Positions 1 to 9,230 are shown, numbered from the stretch's first letter. The stretch: 64,000 nucleotides of DNA from JBGSMF01 sp964651475 (GCA_964651475.1 CAZYXV010000016.1:40123-104122); one strand, 5' to 3'. Translations and numbers: made by a program. The notes: generated by a model from the letters alone, not told the origin.

Positions 1-1432
1 CATTGCCTCCGCTCAGCGCCAGCCGCTCATCTGGCGAGAGGATGATAGAAATCACCGAGCGTGCGTGCCCTGCGTAATCCTGGCTGGAGGCGGCCCACGT
101 TCGATCCCACACCCGGATAGTTTTATCGTTCGATCCGGAGACGAGCACACGCCGATTGCCTGCGATGGATTTAATGGTATCCGTGTGCCCTGTGAGGGTG
201 ACTAGCGCCTGACGCGGTTCTGTGCCTCCAGGAGCCTCGGCCGAAATATCCCACAGTTTGATGCACTCGGCGCCGGTGGCCAGGGTGCGTCCGTCGTCCA
301 GCAACGCCATCGCTTCGATGTGGGAGCTATGCGGCGAAAAGCGTTCGAGTTGCGCCCGCGTGGCAATGTCCCAAATAATAACCTCGTCCCCTATCGAAAT
401 CAAGTGCTGGCCGTCTGGCGTGATGGCAAGCCGGACAGCGTAATAGGTGTGACCGACGGCGCCTTTATTGGGCACGCTAAAGAAAACGTCGCCGATAAGC
501 ATGGTGGTCAATTCGCGCCCCTCGGCTTCAAAGAAGGGGGGCAATTCGACGAGCGCCTCCATGTCCCACGCTTTGATGTCATTGTTGATGGCCGATGAAA
601 TCGCCATGCGGCCATCAGGCGTCACGGCGAGGCCGTTAACCCAGGCGTTGTGACCCTCGAAGGTATGAAGCAGTCGCCCTTGTTCGAGATTCCATACCCT
701 GACCGTGCCGTCTTGCGAACAAGAAACCACCCGGCCATCGGGCAAAGCGCGAACGTCTCTCACGTAACCTGTGTGTCCCTCCAGCGTGCGCAGCACGCGC
801 CACGAGCGAATATCCCATACCTTGATCGTCGCATCGTCGGAGCCTGAAAGCAAGTGAGCGCCGTCCGGCGTCAGCGTGATGATATTCACACAATTGCTGT
901 GCGCGGTGAGCGTGCGCAGCTCGACGCCGTCCGCCATGTCCCACACTCGCAGCGTGCCGTCTTCGGAGGCCGAGACAAGATACTCGCCGCCCGGCAAGAT
1001 GACGAGCGAGCCAATGAAATCTCCATGCCCTTTTAAAATATGCAAGAGCGGTCCGCTGGGCGTTTCGAGGGTCGCGCCGGCCGGGCACAGCCAGGGCGCG
1101 CCGCGCCATCGGCGCGCCTGTTCGAGCAGTGCGCTCAAATCGGGATCGGCATAGTCCGCCAGCCGCCCGATGAGATGCCCGGCCAATTGGCGTGGGTCGG
1201 CTTCCAACGTTTTGCTGGACATTTCGAGCGTGCGCTTGAGCAGTTGGACGGCCGGGGCGTCAGTTTTTAACGCTTTGAGGCAGGCGGCCAATCCCCAGCG
1301 GGCAAGCCCGGCTTGCAGCATATCAAAATCGTGCAGGTGCGCCTCGCTCCATCCTCCCGCCAGCTTGGGTAGAGGGGCGGATGTTTTGGGTCTGTTTGTC
1401 TTTTTAGGTGTTTGTGTTTTAGAAAAAGCCAT
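1..1432 (-). CDS. WD40 repeat protein, C-terminus beyond window
   Basis: The minus-strand frame is open from an ATG at 1432 to the window edge, so 477 codons are seen and the 3' end is missing. A helical N-terminal region of about 130 residues is followed by repeated WD40 blades. Each ends in a W-D pair such as VWDMADG, VWDIRSW, VWNLEQG or IWDIATR, and many begin with a GH dipeptide. A GAGG ribosome site lies 9 bases before the ATG. WD40 propellers are scaffolds, so no enzymatic role is claimed. The N-terminal part was not recognised. Confidence 0.9.
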   Translation of the reverse strand, partial: MAFSKTQTPKKTNRPKTSAPLPKLAGGWSEAHLHDFDMLQAGLARWGLAACLKALKTDAPAVQLLKRTLEMSSKTLEADPRQLAGHLIGRLADYADPDLSALLEQARRWRGAPWLCPAGATLETPSGPLLHILKGHGDFIGSLVILPGGEYLVSASEDGTLRVWDMADGVELRTLTAHSNCVNIITLTPDGAHLLSGSDDATIKVWDIRSWRVLRTLEGHTGYVRDVRALPDGRVVSCSQDGTVRVWNLEQGRLLHTFEGHNAWVNGLAVTPDGRMAISSAINNDIKAWDMEALVELPPFFEAEGRELTTMLIGDVFFSVPNKGAVGHTYYAVRLAITPDGQHLISIGDEVIIWDIATRAQLERFSPHSSHIEAMALLDDGRTLATGAECIKLWDISAEAPGGTEPRQALVTLTGHTDTIKSIAGNRRVLVSGSNDKTIRVWDRTWAASSQDYAGHARSVISIILSPDERLALSGGN

Positions 1433-1474
1433 AGATCGTACCTCACAAAAAGTGCGCTGCGGCCAAACGTTCCT

Positions 1475-1505
1475 ATTCTACACCCAAAACCGAAAAATAG
1501 TCCAA
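1475..1505 (-). promoter_or_regulatory. Possible promoter of the WD40 gene
   Basis: On the minus strand a TTGGAC box (1500-1505) and a TAGAAT box (1475-1480) are separated by 19 bases, 43 bases before the ATG. The boxes are only partial matches to sigma-70 and the spacing is long. Confidence 0.3.
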
Positions 1506-1632
1506 ACGCTATACCAGTGGGGGTGCGGTTGGACCAGGTAGCTCCTGCCGCCGTCTCGGCGGCAATCCCCGTGCCTGAGACGGTGCATAGCGCAGGGCAC
1601 AATCTCTTTTCACTGAATCGGCGCTTGTTTGG

Positions 1633-1641
1633 TGGTATAAT
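1633..1641 (+). promoter_or_regulatory. Extended -10 promoter element before rseP
   Basis: TGG followed directly by a perfect TATAAT (1636-1641) gives the extended -10 form TGnTATAAT, 64 bases before the protease start. No good -35 box is seen. The same TGn arrangement recurs before dnaE, the mutase gene and other genes here. The rest of the 1433-1704 gap holds only a small GC-rich hairpin (1546-1564) without a T tract. Confidence 0.45.
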
Positions 1642-1704
1642 AAGTTTGGCGCGGCGCGCTTGACAGGATATGTGGAGGCAGCGTGCCGCAAGTAAAAGGG
1701 GTTA

Positions 1705-3129
1705 ATGATGAGTTTACAAATGCTGGTTATTGGATTCCTGGTTGTTTTAGGCCCTCTGGTGTTTTTCCACGAATTGGGTCACTTTTTCGTGGCCAAGTGG
1801 GCCGGTATTCGCGTGTTAGAGTTCGGCTTTGGCTTTCCGCCGCGCATGTTCAAATTCTGGCAAGGCAAAGGGCGGTTATCGGTTGGCAGTACCCGCGTTA
1901 CCATCCCAAGCAATTTCAAGGGATTGCCCGCCAGCGCCGCCGAGTACAGGCAATTTGAGCAAGAACCCAAATCCCAGGCTTTAGCGAGCGATGAAAACCA
2001 AGCAATTGATCGAGGATCGCAGCGAGTCCCAGATATATTGGACGTGGGCGATTACGTGGAAATCCTCACTGAAAAGTTGGCTCACGGCACATACGTCCTG
2101 CGCAAACTCACCCGCTTGGACCCTGAACGAGACGACGTGTCTCCCCTCCGCCAACAGACGCCGGAAGGCGTTTGTATGCGCGGCGAGTTGACCGAGTACG
2201 TGCCCGGCACAATTTATTCGGTCAACTGGCTGTTGCCGGTGGGCGGCTTTGTGCGTATGTTAGGAGAAGAAGACCCATCTGCGCCCGATAGTTTCGCGGC
2301 GGCGCCCAAGCGTCGGCGCGCGGCAGTGCTGCTGGCCGGCTCGTTTATGAACATTATGCTGGCTCTGGTGGTGTTTACGGTGGCGTGGATGAGCGGCGTT
2401 CAGGAACCGACTGCCTGCCGCATCGAGGTGACGCAGATTGTGAGCGGCACACCAGCCGAGACGGCCGGCTTGCAGCCGCAAGACATTATCTTGATGGCCG
2501 ACGACAAGCCCATGGACGTATGTTATGGGTTGAACGAGTACGTGCGCGAACACACTGGACAGCAAATCGTGCTAAAAATCGAGCGCGCCGGCCAGGTGGT
2601 CCAGGTGCCCATCACCCCCCGGGTGCCCGGCCAATATGATTCTTCGCGCGAAGGGCCTTTGGGTATCAGTATCATGCATCACGTGACGGGTTGGACGATA
2701 CACCGGGCCAGCTTGCCGGAAGCCTTGTCCAATGCGTTGGTGGTCATAGGGACTGTGATCACTGGCATCATGTCTTTGCCCGTCATGTTACTGAGCGGCG
2801 CGGCCATGTCGCTGCTTGGCCCAATTGGCATCAGCCAGGCCGGCGGCGAGGCGATTGAAATGAGCCGCGCTTCGGGCACACTGTTCCCGCTCCTGGTATT
2901 GATCGGCCAGGTAAGCGTGGCGGTGGGGCTGACCAATATCCTGCCGCTGCCGGCTATGGATGGCGGGCGCTTGTTATTCGTCCTCTTTGAGTGGATTCGC
3001 GGGCGGCGCATAGACCCCCGTAAAGAGATGGTGATTCACCTGGTGGGGTTGGGACTGTTGTTGGTCATCGCCGCGATGGTTTCGTATGGCGACATTGTCC
3101 GCCTGATTCGCGGGCAACGCTTGTTCTGA
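1705..3129 (+). CDS. rseP: RseP-like site-2 zinc metalloprotease (M50)
   Basis: Intramembrane protease of the S2P family, which cleaves membrane-bound anti-sigma factors or other membrane proteins. The zinc motif HELGH is at residues 22-26 in the first membrane helix. A PDZ domain lies around residues 240-310, and the second catalytic motif LPLPAMDGGR is near residue 410, followed by a last helix. It has one PDZ where E. coli RseP has two, and about 140 residues separate the zinc helix from the PDZ. Two ATGs in a row (1705, 1708) follow an AAAAGGGG ribosome site. Substrate unknown. Confidence 0.92.
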   Translation: MMSLQMLVIGFLVVLGPLVFFHELGHFFVAKWAGIRVLEFGFGFPPRMFKFWQGKGRLSVGSTRVTIPSNFKGLPASAAEYRQFEQEPKSQALASDENQAIDRGSQRVPDILDVGDYVEILTEKLAHGTYVLRKLTRLDPERDDVSPLRQQTPEGVCMRGELTEYVPGTIYSVNWLLPVGGFVRMLGEEDPSAPDSFAAAPKRRRAAVLLAGSFMNIMLALVVFTVAWMSGVQEPTACRIEVTQIVSGTPAETAGLQPQDIILMADDKPMDVCYGLNEYVREHTGQQIVLKIERAGQVVQVPITPRVPGQYDSSREGPLGISIMHHVTGWTIHRASLPEALSNALVVIGTVITGIMSLPVMLLSGAAMSLLGPIGISQAGGEAIEMSRASGTLFPLLVLIGQVSVAVGLTNILPLPAMDGGRLLFVLFEWIRGRRIDPRKEMVIHLVGLGLLLVIAAMVSYGDIVRLIRGQRLF

Positions 3130-3137
3130 GAGCAAAG

Positions 3138-4148
3138 ATGAGAAAAACAAAAGGCAGCTTTGAAGATTACTTGCGCCAGCTGGCCGACGAAACGCAAGCA
3201 TTATCCATCGCATCGCTTTACCAGCTATCTGGCCTGGACGAAGACAATCTGGCGTTGTTTGAGCTGGCGTGGCCCGCCGTGCCGGCGCGCCGCCGGCGTG
3301 AAATTCTTCGCCACTTGGTAGACATTACCGAGATTAATTTCGAGATGGAATGCGACGCCGTGTTTGGGATCGGCCTGACCGACGACGACCCTGAAGTGCG
3401 CGAAGCGGCGATTGACGGCCTGTGGATTAGCGAAGATGTGAAACAGGTGTCGCCCCTACTCCGCATGATGTTGCACGACCCCGCCGCCAGGGTACGCGCT
3501 GCCGCTGCCGGGTCACTGGCGCGCTACGTGCTGCTAAACGAGTTGGGCAAAATCCCCCCCAGACATCAAGTTGTCGTGCGAGAGACCCTTGCGGCGCTGC
3601 GCGCCACGATTGCCAACTCACAAGAAACCCTCGATGTGCGACGACGCGCCGTAGAGGCCATCGCTTATTCCAGCGAGGACGACGTGCCCGGCATTATTCG
3701 AGAAGCATACAACTCGCCAGATAGCAAGATGCGCGCCAGCGCCCTGTGCGGCATGGGGCGCAGCGCCGATAATCAATGGCAAAGCGCAGTCATTAAAGAA
3801 TTAGAAAGCTCCAATCCGGAACTGCGCTACGAAGCCGCGCGCGCCGCCGGCGAGCTTGAGACGCGCAAGGCCGTGCCCTTGCTGGGTGCCTTGCTGGATG
3901 ACCCTGACCGCGAGGTGCGCTCGATGGCCGTGTGGGCGCTGGGACAGATCGGCGGAACGCGCGCGCGCCAATTGCTGCAAAAATGCTGCGAGGAAGGCGA
4001 CGAGGAGTTGGGCGAAGCCGCCAGCGAGGCTATCGAAGAAATGGCGATGATGCGTGGGGTGGACCTGCCCTTGTTTGTATTCGATCCGCTTGACGAGGGG
4101 GAGCCAGACCTGGACGAGTTTGAGTTGGAACAGGATTTGGACGAGTGA
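3138..4148 (+). CDS. HEAT-repeat protein
   Basis: 336 residues, almost entirely helical repeats with the HEAT signature, such as DDPEVREAAIDGLW, DPAARVRAAAAGSLARY and DPDREVRSMAVWALGQIGG. These span roughly residues 70-300. The C-terminal 30 residues are strongly acidic. No catalytic motif or signal peptide is seen, so a cytoplasmic scaffold role is likely. It starts 8 bases after the protease gene, and its TGA overlaps the GTG of the next gene, so all three are probably co-transcribed. Confidence 0.88.
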   Translation: MRKTKGSFEDYLRQLADETQALSIASLYQLSGLDEDNLALFELAWPAVPARRRREILRHLVDITEINFEMECDAVFGIGLTDDDPEVREAAIDGLWISEDVKQVSPLLRMMLHDPAARVRAAAAGSLARYVLLNELGKIPPRHQVVVRETLAALRATIANSQETLDVRRRAVEAIAYSSEDDVPGIIREAYNSPDSKMRASALCGMGRSADNQWQSAVIKELESSNPELRYEAARAAGELETRKAVPLLGALLDDPDREVRSMAVWALGQIGGTRARQLLQKCCEEGDEELGEAASEAIEEMAMMRGVDLPLFVFDPLDEGEPDLDEFELEQDLDE

Positions 4149-5053
4149 GTGTCCTGCTCGGCATCCTCTACCACGATATTTTGCCGGTCTTTATAGTGGC
4201 CGGCGCCGGTTACGTGTTTGGTCGCCTGCTCAACCCCGACATCCGCACGACAAACCGCTTGGCGCTCTATGTGCTCAGCCCGTGCCTGGTGTTTAACCTG
4301 ATTTCCAAGTCGGAAGTGGGCGGCCAAGAGTTTGGGCAAATCACGGCGTTTACGATTGCGGCTGTTCTGGCGACGGGCGGCGTGGCCTGGCTGGCGGCGC
4401 GGGCGCTGCGGCTGAGCAGCACGCAAACACGCGCGCTGCTGCTGCCGGCGATGTTTGTCAACTCGGGCAACTTTGGACTGGCCGTGACGCAGTTTGCTTT
4501 TGGCGACGATGCCCTGGCCCGCGCGGCAGTGTATTTTGTCGTCAACAGCTTGATGGTGTATACGGTGGGCCTGTACCTGGCGGCCGGCAATGGGGTTGGG
4601 CCGCTGACAGCGCTCAAGAAGGTATTGAGCGTTCCGCCGGTTTATGCGGTGCTCGCCGCTGGCCTGATTCGAGTGACGCACGCCGCGCCGCCTGAACCCA
4701 TCATGCGCTCCGTGGCGCTGATCGGCCAGGCCTCCATCCCAATCTTTTTGCTGATTTTGGGGATGCAGCTTGCGCGCGCGGCGATTACGCGGCAGTGGCG
4801 TGTGATAATCTCTGCCGCCGTTGTGCGGCTGGTGGGCGGCTCACTGATCGGGTTCGCGCTGGCGCCATTATTTGGACTGACTGGCCTGGCTTATCAGGCA
4901 TCGGTGCTGGAAGCCAGCATGCCGCCAGCCATCGTTAATACCATTGTTGCATCAGAGCACGATGTAGAGCCAGGATTGGTCTCTAGCATTGTCTTGTTGT
5001 CTACGCTGCTTTCGCCAATCTCACTCACACTGGTGATCGCGGCGATCAAGTGA
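4145..5053 (+). CDS. AEC-family (auxin efflux carrier-like) transporter
   Basis: 302 residues with about ten hydrophobic segments and the layout of the AEC/malonate transporter family. N-terminal traits are DIRTTNRLALYVLSPCLVF and PAMFVNSGNFGLAVTQFAFG. The C-terminal half has EASMPPAIVNTIVASEHD, typical of the family. It is predicted to be an inner-membrane carrier for an organic anion whose identity cannot be told. The GTG start overlaps the stop of the HEAT gene (GTGA), suggesting translational coupling. Confidence 0.9.
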   Translation: MSVLLGILYHDILPVFIVAGAGYVFGRLLNPDIRTTNRLALYVLSPCLVFNLISKSEVGGQEFGQITAFTIAAVLATGGVAWLAARALRLSSTQTRALLLPAMFVNSGNFGLAVTQFAFGDDALARAAVYFVVNSLMVYTVGLYLAAGNGVGPLTALKKVLSVPPVYAVLAAGLIRVTHAAPPEPIMRSVALIGQASIPIFLLILGMQLARAAITRQWRVIISAAVVRLVGGSLIGFALAPLFGLTGLAYQASVLEASMPPAIVNTIVASEHDVEPGLVSSIVLLSTLLSPISLTLVIAAIK

Positions 5054-5056
5054 AAA

Positions 5057-6349
5057 GTGGCTCGGCTTGCGATGACGGCTAAGATGACGGCTAAGATGAC
5101 GGGTGCTAAAAGGTTCGTCGTTATTATATTTGTCATAGTTGTAAGCGCGCTGCTGGCTGGCGGCGGGAGCCGCGCCGCCCACGCTGCTTCACCGGCCCCG
5201 CCTTTTCCCCTTGCTGTTCCCCAGTCGGACGGCATCGCCATCGAAACGATGACGGTTGAATACGCTTTTGGACAACAAATGGTCTTTAGGCTGGTGGTGC
5301 GCGGCGACGCGGCAATCACGTCGGCGACGGTTTTCTTTCGCGCCGATGATCGCCCCACGCAGAACGGGGCGGCTGCTTTGACCGAAGCGGGCGCAGGCGT
5401 GCAAGCCACTTTTACGCACGACTTGCCTGGCGGGGGGCTGCCGCCCTTTTGCACGATTACGTATTGGTGGGAGATCAGCGACGCAACAGGGCGCACCTCC
5501 ACCACGCCATCGCAAAGCGTGGATTATGTAGATAACCGTTTCACCTGGCAGTCTGTTGAAGAGGGTTCCACGCGCGTGTACTGGTACGATGGCGACCAGG
5601 CTTTTGGCCAGCTGGCGCTCGATACGGCGCGCAAGACGCTGCCCCAGTTGAATGAAAATTTGGCAGCGCCGCTTCCCCAGCGGATAGACGTGTACATTTA
5701 CAGCACTGTCGAAGAATTGCAGAGCGCCTTGTTGATGGCCGGGCGCGCGTGGCAGAGCGGTCAGGCTCGTCCCGATCTGGGTGTGGTGTTGATCGCCGCT
5801 TCTCCTGGCCCTGATGCGCTTTTGCAATTGCGGCGCGAGTTGGGACACGAGTTGACGCACCTGCTGGTGTACCAGGCGGCCGGCAGCGGCTATTCCAATG
5901 TGCCGCGATGGTTGGACGAAGGGCTGGCCATGTTGGGCGAGGGAACGCCCGATGCGATCTATCAAACCACACTGGACGGGGCCTATCGCAAAAATGCATT
6001 GCTGCCCCTCGAATCGTTGTGCGCGCCCTTTCCGTCCGACGCGCAGGTCGCGCTGCTGGCCTATGCGGAAAGCCAGAGTGTAACGCAGTTCATTCGCGAA
6101 CAATACGGCGTCGAAAGCACCCGCGCCCTGATCGCGGCCTACCGGGATGGCGCCAGTTGCGCCAGCGGCGTGGAGCGCGCATTGGGCGTTTCTTTGGGCT
6201 CGCTCGAGTTATCGTGGCGAGCGCGCCTGGGGCCGCAGGGCGCGTGGCAGGCAGTGTTTAGCTCGATTGGCGCGTGGCTGGTGCTGGCAGCCCTTCTGCT
6301 GCTCGCGCCGCTGCCGCTGGTGTTGGGCAAAGTAAAAAGTGGAAAGTAG
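5057..6349 (+). CDS. Secreted or anchored HExxH metallopeptidase (peptidase MA-like)
   Basis: About 430 residues with an N-terminal signal or anchor helix (VVIIFVIVVSALLAGG), an extracytoplasmic beta-rich domain, a zinc site HELTH (264-268), a downstream WLDEGLA that likely supplies the third ligand, and a C-terminal hydrophobic helix. This is the arrangement of gluzincin peptidase MA-like domains. The start is uncertain: GTG 5057 or ATG 5072, which lies inside a 12-base tandem repeat. The last residues (KVKSGK) and the stop codon are encoded by a period-7 repeat array. Substrate unknown. Confidence 0.82.
   Translation: MARLAMTAKMTAKMTGAKRFVVIIFVIVVSALLAGGGSRAAHAASPAPPFPLAVPQSDGIAIETMTVEYAFGQQMVFRLVVRGDAAITSATVFFRADDRPTQNGAAALTEAGAGVQATFTHDLPGGGLPPFCTITYWWEISDATGRTSTTPSQSVDYVDNRFTWQSVEEGSTRVYWYDGDQAFGQLALDTARKTLPQLNENLAAPLPQRIDVYIYSTVEELQSALLMAGRAWQSGQARPDLGVVLIAASPGPDALLQLRRELGHELTHLLVYQAAGSGYSNVPRWLDEGLAMLGEGTPDAIYQTTLDGAYRKNALLPLESLCAPFPSDAQVALLAYAESQSVTQFIREQYGVESTRALIAAYRDGASCASGVERALGVSLGSLELSWRARLGPQGAWQAVFSSIGAWLVLAALLLLAPLPLVLGKVKSGK
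5072..5103 (+). repeat. 12-bp tandem repeat at a start codon
   Basis: The 12-base unit ATGACGGCTAAG occurs twice in full and a third time in part, offering three in-frame ATG codons at the N-terminus of the peptidase. It belongs with the other short tandem arrays in this window. Confidence 0.8.
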
Positions 6350-6363
6350 AAAGTGGAAAGAGG
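6329..6363 (+). repeat. Period-7 tandem array (AAAGTGG type) at a gene border
   Basis: Five heptamers (AAAGTAA, AAAGTGG, AAAGTAG, AAAGTGG, AAAGAGG). The third unit supplies the TAG stop of the peptidase gene, and the last unit gives the AGAGG ribosome site of the next gene. Confidence 0.85.
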
Positions 6364-6373
6364 TCGGGGCGCT

Positions 6374-7093
6374 ATGATGGCTCGTCCGGGAATATTACCC
6401 GTGTCTTTGTGGGCCTTGATTGGCGGTATCCTCACGCTTGTCTTGTTAGCTGTGTTGATCGCGGGCAGCCTGACCGGCTGGGGCGAGCAGCAGAGCGCGG
6501 CAAAAGCGCCAGTTACATCCACGCCTGCCCCGCAAACACCGACGACCGCGCCTCAACCCACCCTGACCCCAGCGCCCACCCTCGCGCCAGCGAGCGCGAC
6601 GCCGCAGCCCACACGCTTGCTAACCCATACACCGCAACCCACCCCGACGGATACACCCAGCCCGACGAACACCACCCCACCGCCTACCCCGTCGGCAACC
6701 AGCACACCTACGCCTGGCAATACATCAACGCCGTCAATGACCAACACTCCCACAAGCGGCGCGCCAACCCCGTCGGCAACCAACACGCCTACGCCAACGC
6801 CCTCGGCGACCAACACGCCGGCGCCAACACCATCGGCAACCGACACGTCAGCGCCAACGCCATCGGCGACCGACACGCCTACATTAACAGACACACCCAC
6901 GCCAACGGACACACCGGCGCCAACAGACACGTCCCTGCCGCCGACAGACACTCCCGCCCCAACCGATACTCCGCCGCCGACGGTGATAGCCTGCCCGGGC
7001 AACCAATCGTGGAACGGCACCGAATGCGTTTGCCCCCCCGAGACGGTATGGGTTCCACAACAGCAATGGTGCGCGGATGTTTCGAACAAATAA
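6374..7093 (+). CDS. Membrane-anchored Thr/Pro-rich protein with Cys-rich tail
   Basis: A single N-terminal membrane helix (ILPVSLWALIGGILTLVLLA) is followed by some 150 residues of Thr, Pro, Ser and Ala, and then a short cysteine-bearing tail (CPGNQSWNG, CVCPPETVW). The low-complexity part is a typical extracellular stalk or glycosylation region. ATG 6374 is preferred because GAGG precedes it by about 10 bases. GTG 6353 in the same frame would add seven residues from the repeat array. Function unknown. Confidence 0.75.
   Translation: MMARPGILPVSLWALIGGILTLVLLAVLIAGSLTGWGEQQSAAKAPVTSTPAPQTPTTAPQPTLTPAPTLAPASATPQPTRLLTHTPQPTPTDTPSPTNTTPPPTPSATSTPTPGNTSTPSMTNTPTSGAPTPSATNTPTPTPSATNTPAPTPSATDTSAPTPSATDTPTLTDTPTPTDTPAPTDTSLPPTDTPAPTDTPPPTVIACPGNQSWNGTECVCPPETVWVPQQQWCADVSNK
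6761..6880 (+). repeat. Four 30-bp coding repeats
   Basis: Four consecutive 30-base units (starting 6761, 6791, 6821, 6851) encode ten-residue TPTPSATNTP-like repeats of the stalk region. They are coding repeats, not a CRISPR array, because there are no spacers. Confidence 0.85.
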
Positions 7094-7095
7094 CT

Positions 7096-7590
7096 ATGAC
7101 GGATGATCAGGTCGGGCGGCAAATCAATATTGGCGCGCAACTGCTGGCGCGCGGGCAAGCCGCCGAAGCCATGCGGCATTTTGAAGCACTGTACCAGCAA
7201 TGCCCGGACGACGTGATGGTGCTCATCAACCTGGGCGGCGCGTGCATCCTGAGCAAGAAATTCAATCGCGCCGTGACGGTTCTTGAAGCAGCGGTTCAGC
7301 TTGAGCCGCATAACGCAATGATCTGGACCAACCTGGGCGCGGCTTATCTGGGCAATCCGGTGCTGGCGACTGCCGAGCAGCAATTGCAAGCCATCGCCGC
7401 GTTTGAGCGCGCGCTCGAGATCAACCCCGCCGCGCCCAACGTGGCCTATAATATCGGCTTGATTTACCGCGACCGGGGCGAGCGCGTGCAAGCCATTGCT
7501 TCCTTTGAGCGAGCCTTGCAAGCCAACCCCAACGATAGGGATGCCAGATGTTTGCTGAACAAGCTACGCGACCTGGCGGGTCAAACGTGA
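7096..7590 (+). CDS. TPR-repeat protein
   Basis: 164 residues with four tetratricopeptide repeats. Diagnostic stretches are AWF-like helices such as VLINLGGACILSKKFNRAV, IWTNLGAAYLG and VAYNIGLIYRDRGERVQAI, each ending in a Pro-containing turn (LEPHNA, INPAAPN, ANPNDR). It starts two bases after the preceding stop, so the frame extending further upstream is not used. No signal peptide is seen, so a cytoplasmic interaction protein is likely. A scrap similar to its 3' end recurs at 9231-9283. Confidence 0.85.
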   Translation: MTDDQVGRQINIGAQLLARGQAAEAMRHFEALYQQCPDDVMVLINLGGACILSKKFNRAVTVLEAAVQLEPHNAMIWTNLGAAYLGNPVLATAEQQLQAIAAFERALEINPAAPNVAYNIGLIYRDRGERVQAIASFERALQANPNDRDARCLLNKLRDLAGQT

Positions 7591-7602
7591 AAGGAGAGCA
7601 CA

Positions 7603-9183
7603 ATGTCGCTGCGAACTCGAACCGTGCTGTGGGTAATCCCTTTGATTGCCCTTACCATCCTATTCACGGCCGGGGTGGTCGCTTTTTCTGCGCGCCAGTC
7701 TATTCTGGCGCAGACCCAAGCCAATGGCGAGTTGTTGACCGAACAATTCGCTCGCGGCATTAGCGTGGGTGAGCAAATTCGGCGTGAAAGCGAAGCGCTC
7801 TTTGAGCAGCAAAAGGCCGCCGAAGCTCAACTTGCTCCTCTGCTCCCTATCCTGGCGCAAGCGACGGGAACGAGCCAGGAACAAATCAAGGCGCAACTGG
7901 ATGCCGCGATTGGACGGAGCGCCTGGGAAGAGTTTGCGGCGCGAAGAATGGAAAAAGGCGCGTGGCTGGGCCAGTTCCTGAACGAGGTGCTGAGCGAGAA
8001 TGTGAGCGCCATTTGGGTCGTAGATGAGCAATTCGCCACTCAATTTCACGATGCATTGCCTGGCGCGGGTATCAGTCCAGAGATTGGCCCCAATGACCGG
8101 GCTTTGATTAAAAGCGCCATGGACGAAAAGCGCACGCTGCACTATTACGATGAAAACTTTTTACTAGTCGCCCGGCACGTTACCGGCTCGCAAGGCGAGG
8201 TCATCGGCGCGACGCTGATTTACTATCCCACCCAGCGCGTTCAACAAGCCCTGAGCCGGCAATTGCAATTGACGGCAATCGTGGCCTTGATCGTGCTGGG
8301 AGTTGGCGCGCTGGCTTCTGTGCTGGTGGCTCAAAGCCTCTCGCGCCCTCTCCAACACCTGACCCAGGCGGCGCAATTGATGGAGGCTGGCCAGTTTACG
8401 CTGGAGCAGGCCGCCGAGTTCAAGGCAACGGGCGGCGAGGGCGAGATCAATCACCTGAGGCGAGTCTTTGGCCGGATGGCGCAAGAGGTCATCCTCCGCT
8501 ACCAGGAGACCCAAAAACGCAATGCAGAGCTGCAAGCGGTTTACCAGATTGCCCAGGCGATCACGGCCAGCAGCAGCAACCCCGACGAGGCGCTTCAAAC
8601 CATCCTCGAGCGAGTGGAACAAATCATCCCCTATGATGGAAGCGAGATTTGCCTGTACGTGCCCGAAGAAGATGGTTTGCAGGTGCGAGCCTGGAGGGGG
8701 CAAACCGCCAGCATAGATTCTCGGGGACGTCTTTATCGGATGGGAGAAGGTTTTACCGGGCGGGTCGGCCAGGCGCGGAGCTGCTTGTTGGTGCCCGATA
8801 TCGAGCGACATCCAACCATCAAGGCCAGGTATCCGCAATTGGGAGAATCGCTCTTTATCCGCAGCTACATCGGCGTGCCGCTATTGGTGGGCGAACGCTT
8901 GGTAGGAACGCTGGAACTGGTCGGCACACAAATCAACATGTTTGACGCGCACACTCAACAGTTGTTAGAAACCATTGCGCCCCAGGCCGCCATTGCCATT
9001 GAAACAGCCCAGCGCGTAGAGGCCCGAGAGCGAAAATTGCACGAACAGATTGCCCAACTACGCATTGAAATTGACGAGGTTAAAAAAGCCCGCCAGGTCG
9101 CCGAAATCACCGAGACCGAGTATTTTCAACAATTGCGGCAAAAGGCCAGATCGCTCAGAGCGAACGCGGCATCGAAAACCTAG
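7603..9183 (+). CDS. HAMP-GAF sensor protein without kinase domain
   Basis: 526 residues: membrane helix about 8-28, extracytoplasmic sensor about 30-205, second helix about 206-230, HAMP linker to about 285, GAF domain about 300-460, then a helical tail. The tail contains EIDEVKKARQVAEITETEYF, a segment I associate with cyanobacterial and Chloroflexota GAF signalling proteins. There is no histidine kinase, cyclase or GGDEF output domain, so it probably signals through a partner. It lies 12 bases after the TPR gene, with a GGAG ribosome site. Confidence 0.85.
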   Translation: MSLRTRTVLWVIPLIALTILFTAGVVAFSARQSILAQTQANGELLTEQFARGISVGEQIRRESEALFEQQKAAEAQLAPLLPILAQATGTSQEQIKAQLDAAIGRSAWEEFAARRMEKGAWLGQFLNEVLSENVSAIWVVDEQFATQFHDALPGAGISPEIGPNDRALIKSAMDEKRTLHYYDENFLLVARHVTGSQGEVIGATLIYYPTQRVQQALSRQLQLTAIVALIVLGVGALASVLVAQSLSRPLQHLTQAAQLMEAGQFTLEQAAEFKATGGEGEINHLRRVFGRMAQEVILRYQETQKRNAELQAVYQIAQAITASSSNPDEALQTILERVEQIIPYDGSEICLYVPEEDGLQVRAWRGQTASIDSRGRLYRMGEGFTGRVGQARSCLLVPDIERHPTIKARYPQLGESLFIRSYIGVPLLVGERLVGTLELVGTQINMFDAHTQQLLETIAPQAAIAIETAQRVEARERKLHEQIAQLRIEIDEVKKARQVAEITETEYFQQLRQKARSLRANAASKT

Positions 9184-9230
9184 CCGGCTGCCGGAGAGGC
9201 GCTCCACGCGCCACCCCCAAGTCGCCGGGG

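Noticed and set aside
6761..6880. Four regular 30-bp repeats resembling a CRISPR array
   Set aside because: Units are directly adjacent with no spacers, imperfect in wobble positions, and encode a Thr/Pro stalk in frame.
6274..7095. Frame extending the TPR protein upstream to 6274
   Set aside because: That part is a shadow of the Thr/Pro-rich gene and reads as low-complexity His/Asn/Ala; TPR homology starts at ATG 7096.
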